Part shown: positions 34,356 to 44,775 of the stretch, piece after piece
Numbering within the stretch: position 1 is the first letter of the stretch
How the letters are laid out: each line of letters starts with the position of its first letter
Source of the DNA: Lepidurus packardi
Taxonomy: Eukaryota; Arthropoda; Branchiopoda; Notostraca; Triopsidae
Assembly (NCBI GenBank): GCA_023053545.1
Contig: JAKZAN010000002.1
Span: 976,375-1,040,374 of the forward strand
Length of the DNA: 64,000 nucleotides
Direction: 5' to 3'
The notes under the pieces: model-generated
The model's database searches: none
Told to the model about the DNA's origin: nothing
What the model saw: only the letters and a program-made list of their open reading frames with translations
Made by a program: the position numbers and the translations under genes

Positions 34356-34654
34356 TGCTGTGATTCATGGAACCCAAAATGTTTGCCTGTATATTTAATT
34401 AACCTTTCTGCCCCCTTTTCCTTGACCCCTGATCCTTGAACCCTGACTTATTTACTCCGCCCTTCGACCCTTAGGTTAGATCCGCTTGCTATGTATGTTG
34501 TGTATAAAAAGGAAGTGAATTGTTGGTGTAGAGTCAGTACAAAACATAACTTCTACTAAGCTGGGGTTCTATCCAACCATTTGATTCGGTAGCTAGAACA
34601 GAGACAACAACTCCTTAAAACGCTGGGCCAACACTTGCAGGCTCTCGGGCCTAA
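34356..34654 (+). repeat. 3' LTR of BEL/Pao A, first part
   Basis: It starts TGCTGTGATTC after the purine tract and has a TATA-like TGTATAAAAAGG at about 34501. It is interrupted by the Harbinger element; TAA at 34652-34654 is the target duplication. The rest is probably 37922 to about 38053 (AATAAA at about 38013, possible CA end). Without a 5' LTR the end cannot be proved. Confidence 0.6.
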
Positions 34655-35389
34655 TACCTAGGCTAGACGGGACGATTTAATGATAATCAACTCCGACTAC
34701 CTGAGTTAAACATGTTTAAGTGAGTCGTCTAGAAACAACAACATTAACGCTAATGTAATCAACTGTTAATGAAGGTTCTGATTTAATGAAGTTGGCACAA
34801 GTTCATTAACTATGACCAACATTAGCTAATGTCTAATTAAAGCCCCGTCTAGACAACTTACCTGATTAAGTTAGGACTAGGATGACAAAATAGCATTTCT
34901 TAGCTTCATAAAACGTTTTTCTCATATAAATATAAAAAAGAACCAATACGAATAAAAACCGGAATCTTTTCTCCGGTCTCTTTTCTAGTGTAGGCCTTAA
35001 CTGATCGCGAATGCACGCAAATAATGTTGTGAAAAAAAATCATCGGCCATACGTGAAAACGTCATTTTTTGTCGTTCGAATGGACTTTCTGTCGATAATG
35101 TGTTTAATTATGTGAAGGTTAACACTAATAAAGCATTGGAAAGATTTGAGCTTGGTAAAACACATTTCTTCGCTTCGGAAAAGTCTACTTTCCTAAAACG
35201 AACAACACGGATCTGAAAGAAAGGATCCCCTTTCACTTCCATATTTTTTTCTCCTTAAAATATAGTAAAAGTGCTACTCGGACTCGGATATAAGGGATCC
35301 CTCTCGACACTTACTGCCTGCATATGAAAGCGTAGAAAGTACTACATATAGCATGGTGTTTAGCCTATGGCTCACAGTAGGCGAGCACC

Positions 35390-36377
35390 ATGGCTTCTCA
35401 AGATTCTTTAAAAGAAAGAAAACGCTCATCCAATTGGGTTGATTCTGAGTTGTCAGCTTTGTTAAACATTTGGCAAGAGAGTTACGAGGATCTGCGCCGT
35501 GCAAAACGCAATAAGCCTATTTTTGAGTCCATGAGAGGGTCTTTGGAAGGTGTTGATGTCGTCCGTACGGTGGATGAGATATCAGTGAAGTTGAACAATC
35601 TGACACAAACGTACAGGTAATCGTATTTTCTTCCATTGTGAACGAAACGTGAACTAATTTGAACTTTCTTTTGTCATTCGCCAGAAAGAACAAAGTAAAA
35701 TGTACCTCTACAGGTTGTTCTCCAAGCTCATGGAAGTGGTACGATGCCGTTAACAGCATTATTGGCCGAAGTCCATGTAACGACGTTTCAAGGGTAGATG
35801 ACTCGATTGTTCATGGTCAGGAAGAGTCTACCACACAGTCCTCACAGTCTACCGTGCCTAGTTTGCAAGTATCCGTTTCCGATTCGGATATAGAAATTGA
35901 TGTTGAAGAGAGCGTCGAAGTGCGCAGAGATGAGGAACACGAACGACTATTGGAGTCTGCCGTTGGTGGGTGTCGACGCCGTGACAGAGGTAAAGCTGTG
36001 GAGCCTGGACCTTCTAGAACCTCAATCCAAAGAAGAAAGCAACGTGCTTCGACCCAGACCTCTGTTGCCAGGTGCCTTTCTTCCGTTGAGAAGCTAATTG
36101 AAAACAGCGATAAAACAGCTTCTGATAAAGTTGACCAGGCAATTCTAAGCTTAGTTCAGAATATTGAAAAAAAATGGAAGAAGATTTGGCTTTGAAACGT
36201 AAAATTGTAGCGTCTATAGACAATACTCGCCCTGACCACGTTTATTCCTCTCTCCCTTTTCCTTCAAGTTATTCTGTTATTGGTTCTCAATTTCAAAGTA
36301 TGCCATATCCCTTTCCTTACAATTTACGGCAAAGTGATTCAAATGTAATACCACCACCACCATCCCCAGGTTCTTAA
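35390..36377 (+). pseudogene. Harbinger 2 Myb/SANT-like accessory protein
   Basis: Exon 1 (35390-35618) starts MASQDSLKERKRSSNWVDSE and encodes a SANT/Myb-like helix set (SELSALLNIWQESYEDLRRAK...IFESM). A GTAATC donor and CAG acceptor at about 35685 join it to KNKVKC...WKWYDAVNSIIG. An acidic region (DSDIEIDVEE) and a basic stretch follow. The frame meets a stop at 36195 after an A8 run; with one more base it would continue as MEEDLALKRKI to 36377. The partner proteins of Harbinger bring the transposase to the nucleus and bind DNA. The A-run slip is the only defect seen and could be a sequencing error. Confidence 0.7.
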
Positions 36378-36391
36378 GGGTTTCTTGGGTT

Positions 36392-37460
36392 TTATAGGTG
36401 AATTGGGTTGTCATTAAAAAATTCCACCATTGCGGAACGAACTTGCTCTGCTCTTATTGCTGCTTCGTTACGAAAGGTATTGGGCCTTGTTTGCTCGCTA
36501 AACTCAGCATCGCAATCTTCTGCGGGCACGCCAAATTTTTCGCACATATTGTGAAGGGTACAACAAGCTTTGGTAATGAGGTTAATTATACTAATAAGAA
36601 ACTCCATTCGTTTATAAGTAATTCGCCAGCGCATCTTTAGTCTTCCAAAAGCATTTTCAATTACCCGTCGAGCGCGAGACAACCGAAAATTAAAATGTTT
36701 TTGCTCCTCGGATAACCTGGTTGTATCACGATATGGCTTCATTAGCGTTGGCAACAGTTGGAAAGCTCCGTCTCCTAAAATGTGAGTTGGTACTCGTACA
36801 TCGCTAACATACATGGAAGAATTCAAACGCTCAAGGGCCAACACCTTCTCGTAGAAACGTGAATTTTTGAAAATGTAGCTGTCGTTGTTCCGTCCTGGAG
36901 CCCCAACGTTTATATAGGAAAACCTATATTTCGCGTCGCACATTGCGAATAGAATTACGCTATAGAAGCCTTTATAATTGTAGTAATCAACAGCTTCTTC
37001 CTTAGGAGGACAAATCGGGATATGGCAGCCATCGATTGCACCAATTGCAAGTGGGTAATTCCACATCGCTGAGAAATCATTGGCTAAAATGTCATATTCC
37101 CTTTCGCTCTCGGATAATTTGATAAATTCGGGCATGAACACGTCGACGACAGCGTGACAAAATTCGTAAAGTATGTAGGGTACAGTACTTCTTCCAATTC
37201 CGAAAAGATGTCCGACAACGCGTAGTTCTGCTGCTGATGCAAGCGAAAAAACAGCAACAGCTACTCTCTTTATAACCGGAATAGGTCATCTCATAATCGT
37301 TGTGTTTTTTTTCAGTACAGGGCGTAGCCGGTCGCAAAGGTACGTAAATAAGGCTCTTGAGGTACGGAAATTTTGTCGGAATGTAACTTCTGACATTGTT
37401 GGCACAATCTTGAGCCACCACTCTCCAGAAGAAACGAGCGATTATGGCCTAGGTACTAGG
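36392..37460 (-). pseudogene. Harbinger 2 DDE transposase, one in-frame stop
   Basis: On the minus strand the frame runs GEWWLKIVPTMSEVTFRQNF, RALFTYLCDRLRPVL, then a TGA at 37288-37286, PIPVIKRVAVAVFSLAS and LFGIGRSTVPYILYEF. The catalytic core holds GAIDGCHI (first Asp), ILGDGAF (second Asp) and RRVIENAFGRLKMRW (Glu). It ends at 36392. The TGA sits where related proteins usually have Arg, as expected of CGA to TGA. The rest looks complete, so this copy is nearly functional. Confidence 0.8.
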
Positions 37461-37921
37461 AAAGATGGTTATAACAAACTATTTTTCTGAATGTACTACT
37501 TATCTCTTTACCTTTACAAATCAGGAGACTGCTTATTAATGAAAGTATAGCTTTTAATTGCTTGTCTCTCCTATTTCTCGCTAATCTTTTGCGCAAGATA
37601 AGCAGCTGGACTAGAATTAAAGTTTCTCCAAGAAAACTTGGAAAAACAACTTCACTTAAATGTGTAAACGGAAACACGTACATCGTTTACGGTTCAAAAT
37701 ACTTTCTGATAGGAAAGCGACATGAAAAATACTTTTTGACAGAAAAGTGTTCATGTGAAGGTAAAATATGTGAAGATGTAGCCTTAAGCATAGGATTACG
37801 CTCAATGAAAGTGACCTTTCAGTTTGTCGTCTGGACACTCAACAACTATTCCCCGTTCTGGGACGACTTGATCAACATTAAAAGTTAATGATAATTAGCG
37901 TCCCGTCTAGCCTAGGTATAA

Positions 37922-38500
37922 CGCATCAAACCCCACCTTGGCCCGCAAGACAAATTCGAAGAGGAGCCTCTTAACGTTCGAGAGCCGACCAGCCAGGAAT
38001 GATGCAGAAATAAAACTCAAAGAAGCTCAATTCAAAAGTCTTGGCCGGTCAACAATAAGCCAAAGCCGCATGTCATTACGAATTATGATTTTCCTTTAAA
38101 AATCTCTTTTTTCGTTTTTTTTTTAAATATTTTGTTCACGAATAAATGAATTCATTTGTTGTTTTCTTTAGACATGCGAGAGCAATGCGGGAAAGCAAAG
38201 TTGCCCTTGTCAACCAAAGAAATCTACGACGAAGTTTGGCCATAGCTAAACACGCCAAAGTAATTTTGATACACTGAAATAGCTAAACATGAATTAAAAA
38301 AATATTAAAAACTTATTTTGTGAAATAGGCGTAGGTGGCTGGTTGGCGTGACGCCGTTTTTGTGCAAACCATGCGGGTTTCCCTCCATTTGAACTAGTCG
38401 ATGGACGTCTCCCGAAGTTGCCAGAAGAAAACGCTTATCCATGGCAAGAAGAGACACCCGAATCCTACTAGCCAAGAATGACGCAGAAATAAAACTCTTA
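37922..38500. other. BEL LTR remainder and unassigned sequence
   Basis: 37922 to about 38053 probably completes the interrupted LTR. A 30-bp stretch (GCAGAAATAAAACTC and its left neighbour) occurs at about 37987-38020 and again at about 38464-38497. No gene is seen. Confidence 0.4.
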
Positions 38501-38527
38501 AGGGTGGACTCACACTGGAGTGCCTAA

Positions 38528-38867
38528 AGGGTGGTTCACACTACCATTCAAAATCAAAAATTACCATTCAAAATCAAGAAAATCACTGACTGGGGGCGTG
38601 GTTTGGTCTGACTTGTGCCATTCAAATAAGATTGAATTTGGGTCCTTTGACTGTTGTGATTTTTGTGACTTGCTTCATTGCCAAGGAAAGTTGTATGAAA
38701 AACATGCAGGAAACTTTGGTTTTTGAGCAGCTAAATAATAAATAAAACTGTAAAAAGCTATCCAGATTTACTGAATTAATATAATAAAGTTTTATGTTGC
38801 AGCCAAAACAACTTGCGCTCAACGGCACCGGCACGTTTTCGGGATAAAAAAAAGCAGGAAAAGCAAG
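38528..38867 (+). repeat. Left inverted repeat of Harbinger 1
   Basis: Highly similar to the inverted 40693-41041, with only small indels such as a repeated GACTTGGTCT on the right. It includes the 5' UTR of the MADF gene, so both genes probably share promoter sequence. Confidence 0.85.
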
Positions 38868-38878
38868 AAGAAAACAAA

Positions 38879-39872
38879 ATGCAAGACTCGGACAAATTTC
38901 GCTTAATTGAAAGTGTCCGGAATTATCCCGCTATTTATAGGCTTTTGTGTACCGAGTACAAAGATGCTTCTGTTAACAAAAATTGCGGGGAAAAAGTCAG
39001 CGATGAAGTTGGTTTTCCAGGTAAGCATATAATAATATCCTCCAAATTCCTTATATTAAACGTTCAATTGCAGCGCCTGCTTGCAAGTCCACGTGGGAGG
39101 TTTTGCGGAACAATTATATGCGAGCTAAGCGAGCTGTTAAAAACATCCCAAGTGGGAGTGCTGGTACAAAAAAGAAACCTTGGATATTTTTGGAACCTCT
39201 ATCATTCGTAGACGACTATCCATCCATGGAATACGTATAATGGACGTAGCTGGCAATTTTACGAACTAATCTTTATAGGACCACTTCCAACTTTGAGGAT
39301 GAACTATATTACATCGAAGAAAGTAGTTCAGAGCAATGTACAACTCCTGTTCCGTTTTGCCAAACTCCGGTTTCCTTGTGCTCTATTTCATCGGAAGACC
39401 ATCAGGAGTTGTCTTGTAAATCATAAACCATAAACCTCATTTGTTGTATGTCAAAAAAATTTTATTCATAGCTGCTAGTCGGATTAGTACACCCACTACA
39501 TCACTGGCTGACGTTGAATCTGCTAGACAACTGGGTTCCCGTAAGTCTCAGTTCATTGCCTGAATCTAAAACTTTAATTATTCACTTTTAGGCAAAAGAG
39601 TCAAACTTACAGCAACTTCCACCATAGATCGGTTTGTTTCTTCGTCAGAAAACAACTCGAAGAAACTAACTGAAACGGCGTGTGCCCTATCAGCCTCCGT
39701 GGCATCTGCTTTAGCTGGAACACGAACTCTGTCCGATTCAGAAGCATTTGGTCAGCACATTGCGAAACAACTGGAGCGATTAGATGTTACAACCAGGGCA
39801 ATGGCTATGTTGAAGATGAGCGAGATTGCTTTCTTGGCCACAATTGGTGAACTTACACTACAGACGCCATAA
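38879..39872 (+). CDS. MADF-BESS protein of Harbinger 1
   Basis: The ATG at 38879 lies just inside the inverted repeat. Exon 1 (38879-39020) reads DKFRLIESVRNYPAIYRLLC. An intron with a GTAAGC donor (39021 to about 39073) leads to the rest of the MADF domain: STWEVLRNNYMRAKRAV, then PWIFLEPLSFVDDY. A second junction near 39233-39281 and a third intron (about 39540-39592) lead to an acidic region and a C-terminal helix (ERLDVTTRAMAMLKMSEIAFLATIGEL) resembling a BESS motif. It ends at 39872. MADF-BESS proteins bind DNA and partners; in Harbinger elements they replace the Myb-like helper. The exact second junction is unclear to me. Confidence 0.65.
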
Positions 39873-40052
39873 AATTTTGTGAATAGCGAATTACAACTTT
39901 TTAAAGAAAACATCTTGTTGTACATTAAATTCTTTCGATGTGTCGGACATGTCGAAACGAAAATGTAGAATCGAATTTTTCTATCACATATTCTTGATTG
40001 TATTCTCCTCCTTCGTACGAGCAGTGACAAGTATGCACTATTTGTACGCGGT

Positions 40053-40638
40053 CTATGTGACAATACGAAGCTGCCATGGGACAGCGCCTGCTTCATTGCA
40101 GAAGAAATTTTTCAGCTCATCTCTGATTTCACCAGCTTTTTTCTGGTACCGGTTGGACATGTTCGTCGCCATATTATCCAGACTTTCTTCAGCAGCTGCA
40201 GCTCGCCAGTCACCCGGGATTATTTCGTGCGTTTCAGGGTTTTCTCCGTCCACGAACGATGGGGGACAGTAAGCTCTGGTTGTACTCTCACGCTGCAAAA
40301 AATTATGCATGGAACAGCAAGCCAGAATCACATTCCTTGTATTCTTCAGTGAACAGTTGATCTCTGTTTTTAGGACACGCCAACGTGCGACAAGTATCCC
40401 AAAGGTATTTTCAATGATTCTTCGCATAAATTAACTTCGCAAACACGGTGGTGAAGTTCCCAGAAATTTGCCGGTCCAGAAGGAATGGACGCACCCACAA
40501 AACTCTCCGTTTTTTCCGTCTTTGCCTTTCAAGTTCACGTTCAGTTACTTTCCCAGCTACAACGTTATCTCCATGAACTTGAGCTGCCAGCAATAAAGCA
40601 AAAGCTGCCACTGCACTCTGCAAAATCAGTTTGTTCAT
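40053..40638 (-). pseudogene. Harbinger 1 transposase, core deleted
   Basis: The ATG at 40638 lies shortly after a CAG acceptor-like site. The N-terminal part has a hydrophobic helix, then ELERQRRKKRRVLWVRPFLL, the usual start of Harbinger transposases, up to FTTVFAKLIY. It then jumps in frame-shifted fashion near 40437 to RRIIENTFGILVARWRVL, the block with the catalytic Glu, and ends at 40053. The whole region with both catalytic Asp is missing. This copy can move only with a transposase supplied from elsewhere. Confidence 0.8.
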
Positions 40639-40692
40639 TCTTTTTCCGAGTCCTGTAATACGAAAAGAAAATATAGGAAACGAAAACCTAAT

Positions 40693-41041
40693 CTTGCTTT
40701 TCCCGCTTTTTTTATCCCGAAAACGTGGCGGTGCCGTTGAGCGCAAGTTGTTTTGGCTGCAACATAAAACTTTATTATATTAATTCAGTAAATCTGGATA
40801 GCTTTCTACAGTTTTATTTATTATTTAGCTGCTCAAAAACCAAAGTTTCCTGCATGTTTTTCATACAACTTTCCTTGGCAATGTGGCAAGTCACACAAAT
40901 CACAACAGTCAAAGGACCCAAATTCAATCTTATTTGAATGGCACAAGTCAGACCAAGTCAGACCAAACCACGCCTCCAGTCAGTGATTTTCTTGATTTTG
41001 ACTGGTGATTTTTGATTTTGAATGGTAGTGTGAACCACCCT
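40693..41041 (-). repeat. Right inverted repeat of Harbinger 1
   Basis: Mirror of 38528-38867. The miniature copy at 3300-3572 is also this arm. Confidence 0.85.
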
Positions 41042-41195
41042 TAAGCCCTTAAGGATAGACACCTCACAGACACCAACACGTCTACCTGTCGTGAGCAGGA
41101 GGTAGAGGCGGAGACTAGGTATTAGTAGGATGTGGCGAAAAGAAAGAAGGAAGGGATACATTTTGTAAACAATTGCTATTTGCAAATAGTAAAAC

Positions 41196-42484
41196 ATGTA
41201 TGACGATCTTGAAGCACTCATTGCAATTCTTGGTATCGCCTTTATCTTAATTCGTCACAAAAAGAAGAGACGTGTGTGGCAAAGGTCTCATTGTGGTTAC
41301 GAAAACCGTCGACGGTTTGGGCAATATCACACTTCATTATCGAACTTTCGACAGAAAGATCCCGCTATGTTTGCTTCCCACTTGAGGCTGAGCACCAATC
41401 AGTTTCATAAGTTGCTAAACAAGATTGGACCAAAAATAACGAAGCAGGATACAAACTTTAGGAAAGCGATTTCAGCCGGTATGCAATCTCTTTCTCTTTT
41501 TGTGATTTTCCTTTATAAAAATTATAACTGTGATTTACCATGTAATAGAAAAACGGCTCGCGATAACATTACGATACCTTGCCACAGGGGAATCTCAAAC
41601 ATCTATCGCAACTTCATACGGAACCGGCGATTCTACGGTCTGTGAAATTGTTCGTGAAGTTTGCGATGCAATTTATGAAAGCTTAGCAGAAGATTACTTG
41701 CCTAGCCCGCACACATTAAACTGGAGGAAGATCGCGAAGGGTTTGAAAAAAATGGAATTTTCCGAACTGTATTGGTGCTTTAGATGGCAAACACGTCGAA
41801 ATCCAAGCACCACCAAATTCTGGGTCTGAGTATTTCAACTACAAAAAGGATTTTAGCTTCGTAATGCTTGCAATGTGTGACGCGGATTACTGCTTCACAA
41901 TGCTAGACATTGGAGCAGTTGGAAGAGAGAGCGACGGGGGCATATTTGCAAGATCGCAATTCTTCAAAGTTCTATAAGAAGAGAAGCTCGGAATACCACC
42001 ATCTAGAAAACTCAGAAATGCTCAAATGGTTATGCCTTATGTTTTCGTGGCCGACGAAGCCTTTCCATTGGATTACCAAATGTTACGACCATACCCAGGA
42101 AGGGGCACTGGTCGATTATCTGACAAAGAACTCATTTTCAACTATAGGCTTTCAAGAGCACGAAGAACAATAGAAAATGCTTTTGGAATTTTGTCAGGAC
42201 GGTTTAGAATACTCAGGACCAAATTGAATGCTCTACCGCATAATGTTGTAACACTTGTTAAAGCTTGTGTTGTACTCCATAATTTCATAACTAAATCTGA
42301 GAAAGAAAACTGTATAACAAATGTCGAAGAGAGTTCCGGCAATGTTTCCCAGGAGAGAGATACCATAACGTCAAATGACAGAAGTTTATTAGCTGCTGCT
42401 TCTGTTAGGGACCATTATGCCGATCATTTTCTGAAAGAGGGGTCTGTTCCTTGGCAGTATGACTATGTTACTAGAACGTCATGA
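41196..42484 (+). pseudogene. Harbinger 3 transposase, one frameshift and one stop
   Basis: Exon 1 (41196 to about 41479) starts MYDDLEALIAILGIAF and includes KKKRRVWQRS and MFASHLRLSTNQFHKLL. An intron ends with AG at 41548. Exon 2 reads EKRLAITLRYLATGESQTSI and CEIVREVCDAIYESL. In the A7 run at about 41747-41753 the frame shifts; the core continues with [12 protein letters not shown] (first Asp), meets a TAA at 41976-41978, then MPYVFVADEAFPL (second Asp) and RRTIENAFGILSGRF (Glu). It ends at 42484. Catalytic residues remain but the gene is broken. Confidence 0.8.
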
Positions 42485-42659
42485 AGCACGAAAATAGTTG
42501 TATATGACGTATTTCGTACAGTATATTATATGTCTGGTTTAAACCTTGTCTTACATGAAAATATATTGAGAAAATATATCCATCAACTAGTTAATTCGTT
42601 CCAAGTTATGGAAGATTTTTTTTTATGAATTCAATACCGGAAAAGCAAAAGGAAGTTAT

Positions 42660-43045
42660 TCAGGTATCTTCAGAAATCGATGTGGGCACACCAGCTATCC
42701 TTGTAGCTTCTGCCTCTAACATCATCTTCTCCATGTGCCAGCAAATATAATCTGACTCTGAACGTGGTAACGCTTTCAGTCTCCTCGTGTATCTTCTCAT
42801 GAAATGAGCAAGCTCATCTTCTATCGAGTCACTGTTGGTCATCTTCGACTTAACAGCTAACAAGGTGTCGGGCAATAGAGATTCAAGTTGCGGTTCTGCC
42901 TTCTTCCTCTTCACAAGAGTTGTTGCGTTTTTGAAATTAGGCACTGCAAGGTTATTACGTACAACACCATTAGATAAATTTCCCCCTGAAACCGTGCTCA
43001 ATCCGCCATTGTTGTGGAACCCAATGTCGAACCAGGGAGCCGCGC
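42660..43045 (-). pseudogene. Helper protein (MADF-BESS-like) of Harbinger 3, C-terminal part
   Basis: The minus frame is open from about 43045 to 42660: APWFDIGFHNNGG, then KKAEPQLESLLPD and DELAHFMRRYTRRLKALPRS, a BESS-like helix pair. The N-terminal MADF domain is lost at the BEL junction. It converges with the transposase, as in the other Harbinger copies. Confidence 0.5.
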
Positions 43046-43069
43046 TCCGTCGACAAGGTGTGAGTCAGT

Positions 43070-44775
43070 CATGTCGGACAACTCGCACAAAACATCTGAA
43101 GTTGCGGACATTGTAAGCCAGCTGTCGCAACAAATTAGTAATTCTCTTGCAAAGACTTAATGAAAACGTCTTCAACCGGACGAAAGCCCCCAAAACAAGT
43201 GAAACAGAGCCGGTCCCAAGCGAAGCATTAACGTATAAAGGTCGAGTCTCCGAATGGCTCGACTACCAGGAACCAATCCGCGAAGCCCCAGACGCGTGGA
43301 TCGATGTTTATGTCAGCGGGAGGGAATCACCGGTCAAAGCCAGCTCCGGTTGTTCGAAACATTCGGGAGTTGATTTGGAGCCGTATTCTGGGTCAGCACT
43401 GGAATGGTTCCAGTGGATAGACCTTTTTTATTCTTTGGTACATCTCAGCCGAAAAGGCCCTGGAGAGAAACTAGCCATCCTGCGTCGCAGCTTACGGGGA
43501 GACTGTATGAACATTGTTTACGGTCTTGGCGGGGGCGAAGACGCGCACAAGGCAGCGCTAAGTCGGCTAAGGGAGAATTGCGGACGTCGCGACGTGATGA
43601 GAGCAGCTCATATCCTAGCCTTGGATAAGCTCGAAGTTGGAAAGAGCTCGACCGAGTTTAAGAGGTTCGCGGAGCGTGTCCGTACCCACCTTTTTGACCT
43701 CAGCCGCATCGGGGGTAGCAGTCAACGTGATATTATTGTGCGCGTCACCGCAAAGCTGTCAATCCAAGACCGTCTCGCCTGGAATGAAGGTTGCTCCTCA
43801 GGTATTTTCCTTCATGAGCTGGATCGATTCGGTACATGGCTTTGTGGACGCGCCGCAGCCTACCAGAATGCTTACGATATTGCAGCAGAACAAGAAAAAT
43901 CTAGCAAAGAAGCCGACAAAAGGATCAAAGGTCGCAGCAACAATGCCAATGTCGAACCAACGCGACCACCGAGGATCACAAGCTGCTGGAACCGTGGAGA
44001 TGAACACAAGCTGGAAGATTGTTCCGAGTTTCAGTCCTTGCCGGACAACGAGAGACAGAAGTTTGCAGAAGACAAGAAGCTATGTTTCTCCTGCCTTCGG
44101 GGGAGGCACATGACGCGAGATTGCAGGACAGGCCGGGAATGTGGCATCAACGGATGTAAGAAACGCCATCACCGCCTTCTGCATCGTAACGAGCGAGTGG
44201 ATGATGCGTTGTCCGTACATGCGACACAACGCAATCGTGAAGCAGTAGCCTTGGGTGTCATAACTGTACACGTAGTGGACTCCAATGGAAAGAAAATTCA
44301 AGCAACCATGTTAATCGACGAAGGGAGTAACTCATGCCTTATTAAAGATGCTTTCCTTCGACGTCTAGGGTTCTCAGGAGAGAGTTACGGGTTGAGGCTT
44401 CATGGGGTTGGCGGAAAAAGTGGGGACTACCGTACGCAGCAAGTAGAGATCCAGATTGAAGGGGAAAGCGGTCTGCTGCCGATAGTAGTCAATTCTATAC
44501 CAAAGGTATGTGAAGCTACTGACAAAATCGAGTGGGTAAGACTGAAGGAGAAGTGGACCCACCTGAAAGATCTGCCACTGCACAACTCGGGAGGAGAAAT
44601 ACACATCCTTATTGGCTCCAATTACCTTCACTTGCTTACCCCAATGCCAAATGCCCGGAGCCATTCGTACGGACTTTGGCTGGGTGGCGAGGGGTGTAGT
44701 CGACCCGGATGGACAACAGAGTTCCCGCGTCAACCTCCTCCGGATTGCCCACGGAACCCTGGACGATACGTTTAG
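43070..44775 (+). pseudogene. BEL/Pao B gag and protease
   Basis: A start at 43070 (MSDNSHKTSEVADIV) is put out of frame near 43150. The long frame 43147-44775 continues. It has a DUF1759-like gag region (LEWFQWIDLFYSLV, KLAILRRSLRGD, about residues 85-230), a zinc knuckle (CFSCLRGRHMTRDC) plus a second Cys/His set (CGINGCKKRHHRLLH), and an aspartic protease with MLIDEGSNSCLI. IDEGS is the usual BEL active site. The frame then ends; RT goes on in another frame from 44612. Confidence 0.75.

Larger units (their letters stand above)
30957..34654 (+). mobile_element. BEL/Pao LTR retrotransposon A, 5' part missing
   Basis: The pol region (RT, RNase H, integrase, C-terminal DUF5641-like) is followed by a purine tract (AAGGTGGGGAG) and an LTR starting TGCTGTG at 34356. 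Gag, protease and the 5' LTR are absent because LINE 2 joins at 30957. The LTR is cut at 34654 by a Harbinger element and probably resumes at 37922. Confidence 0.85.
34655..37918. mobile_element. PIF/Harbinger element 2, 3.26 kb, complete
   Basis: Ends TACCTAGGCTAGACGGGACG at 34655 and the mirror sequence at 37918, flanked by TAA at 34652-34654 and 37919-37921. It carries the two standard Harbinger genes: a Myb/SANT-like protein in plus and a DDE transposase in minus, converging at 36377/36392. Confidence 0.9.
38528..41041. mobile_element. PIF/Harbinger element 1, 2.51 kb, long inverted repeats
   Basis: It starts AGGGTGGTTCACACTACC at 38528 and ends with the mirror at 41041, flanked by TAA at 38525-38527 and 41042-41044. 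The inverted repeats are about 340-349 bp long. It holds a MADF-BESS gene in plus and an internally deleted transposase gene in minus. Confidence 0.9.
41045..43045. mobile_element. PIF/Harbinger element 3, partial
   Basis: It contains a Harbinger transposase in plus and the C-terminal part of a helper gene in minus. Its left end may be the AGGGTGGACTCACACTGG at 38501-38518, preceded by TTA. In that case Harbinger 1 inserted 27 bp inside its left end. The right end is lost at the junction with BEL element B near 43045-43070. Confidence 0.65.

Noticed and set aside
37562-37888. 108-residue plus ORF in the end of Harbinger 2
   Set aside because: No homology or domain seen and it overlaps the presumed promoter of the transposase; chance ORF.
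38813-38878. Shared peptide (MRSTAP.RFRDKK) at the start of both Harbinger 1 genes, as if coded by the inverted repeats
   Set aside because: Both frames begin at TTG, and the first ATG codons lie inside (38879 and 40638), so the repeats are more likely 5' UTR and promoter than coding.
43010-43035. TGGAACCCAATGTCGAACC as a BEL B primer-binding site
   Set aside because: The stretch is in frame with the Harbinger 3 helper gene on the minus strand, and no 5' LTR precedes it.
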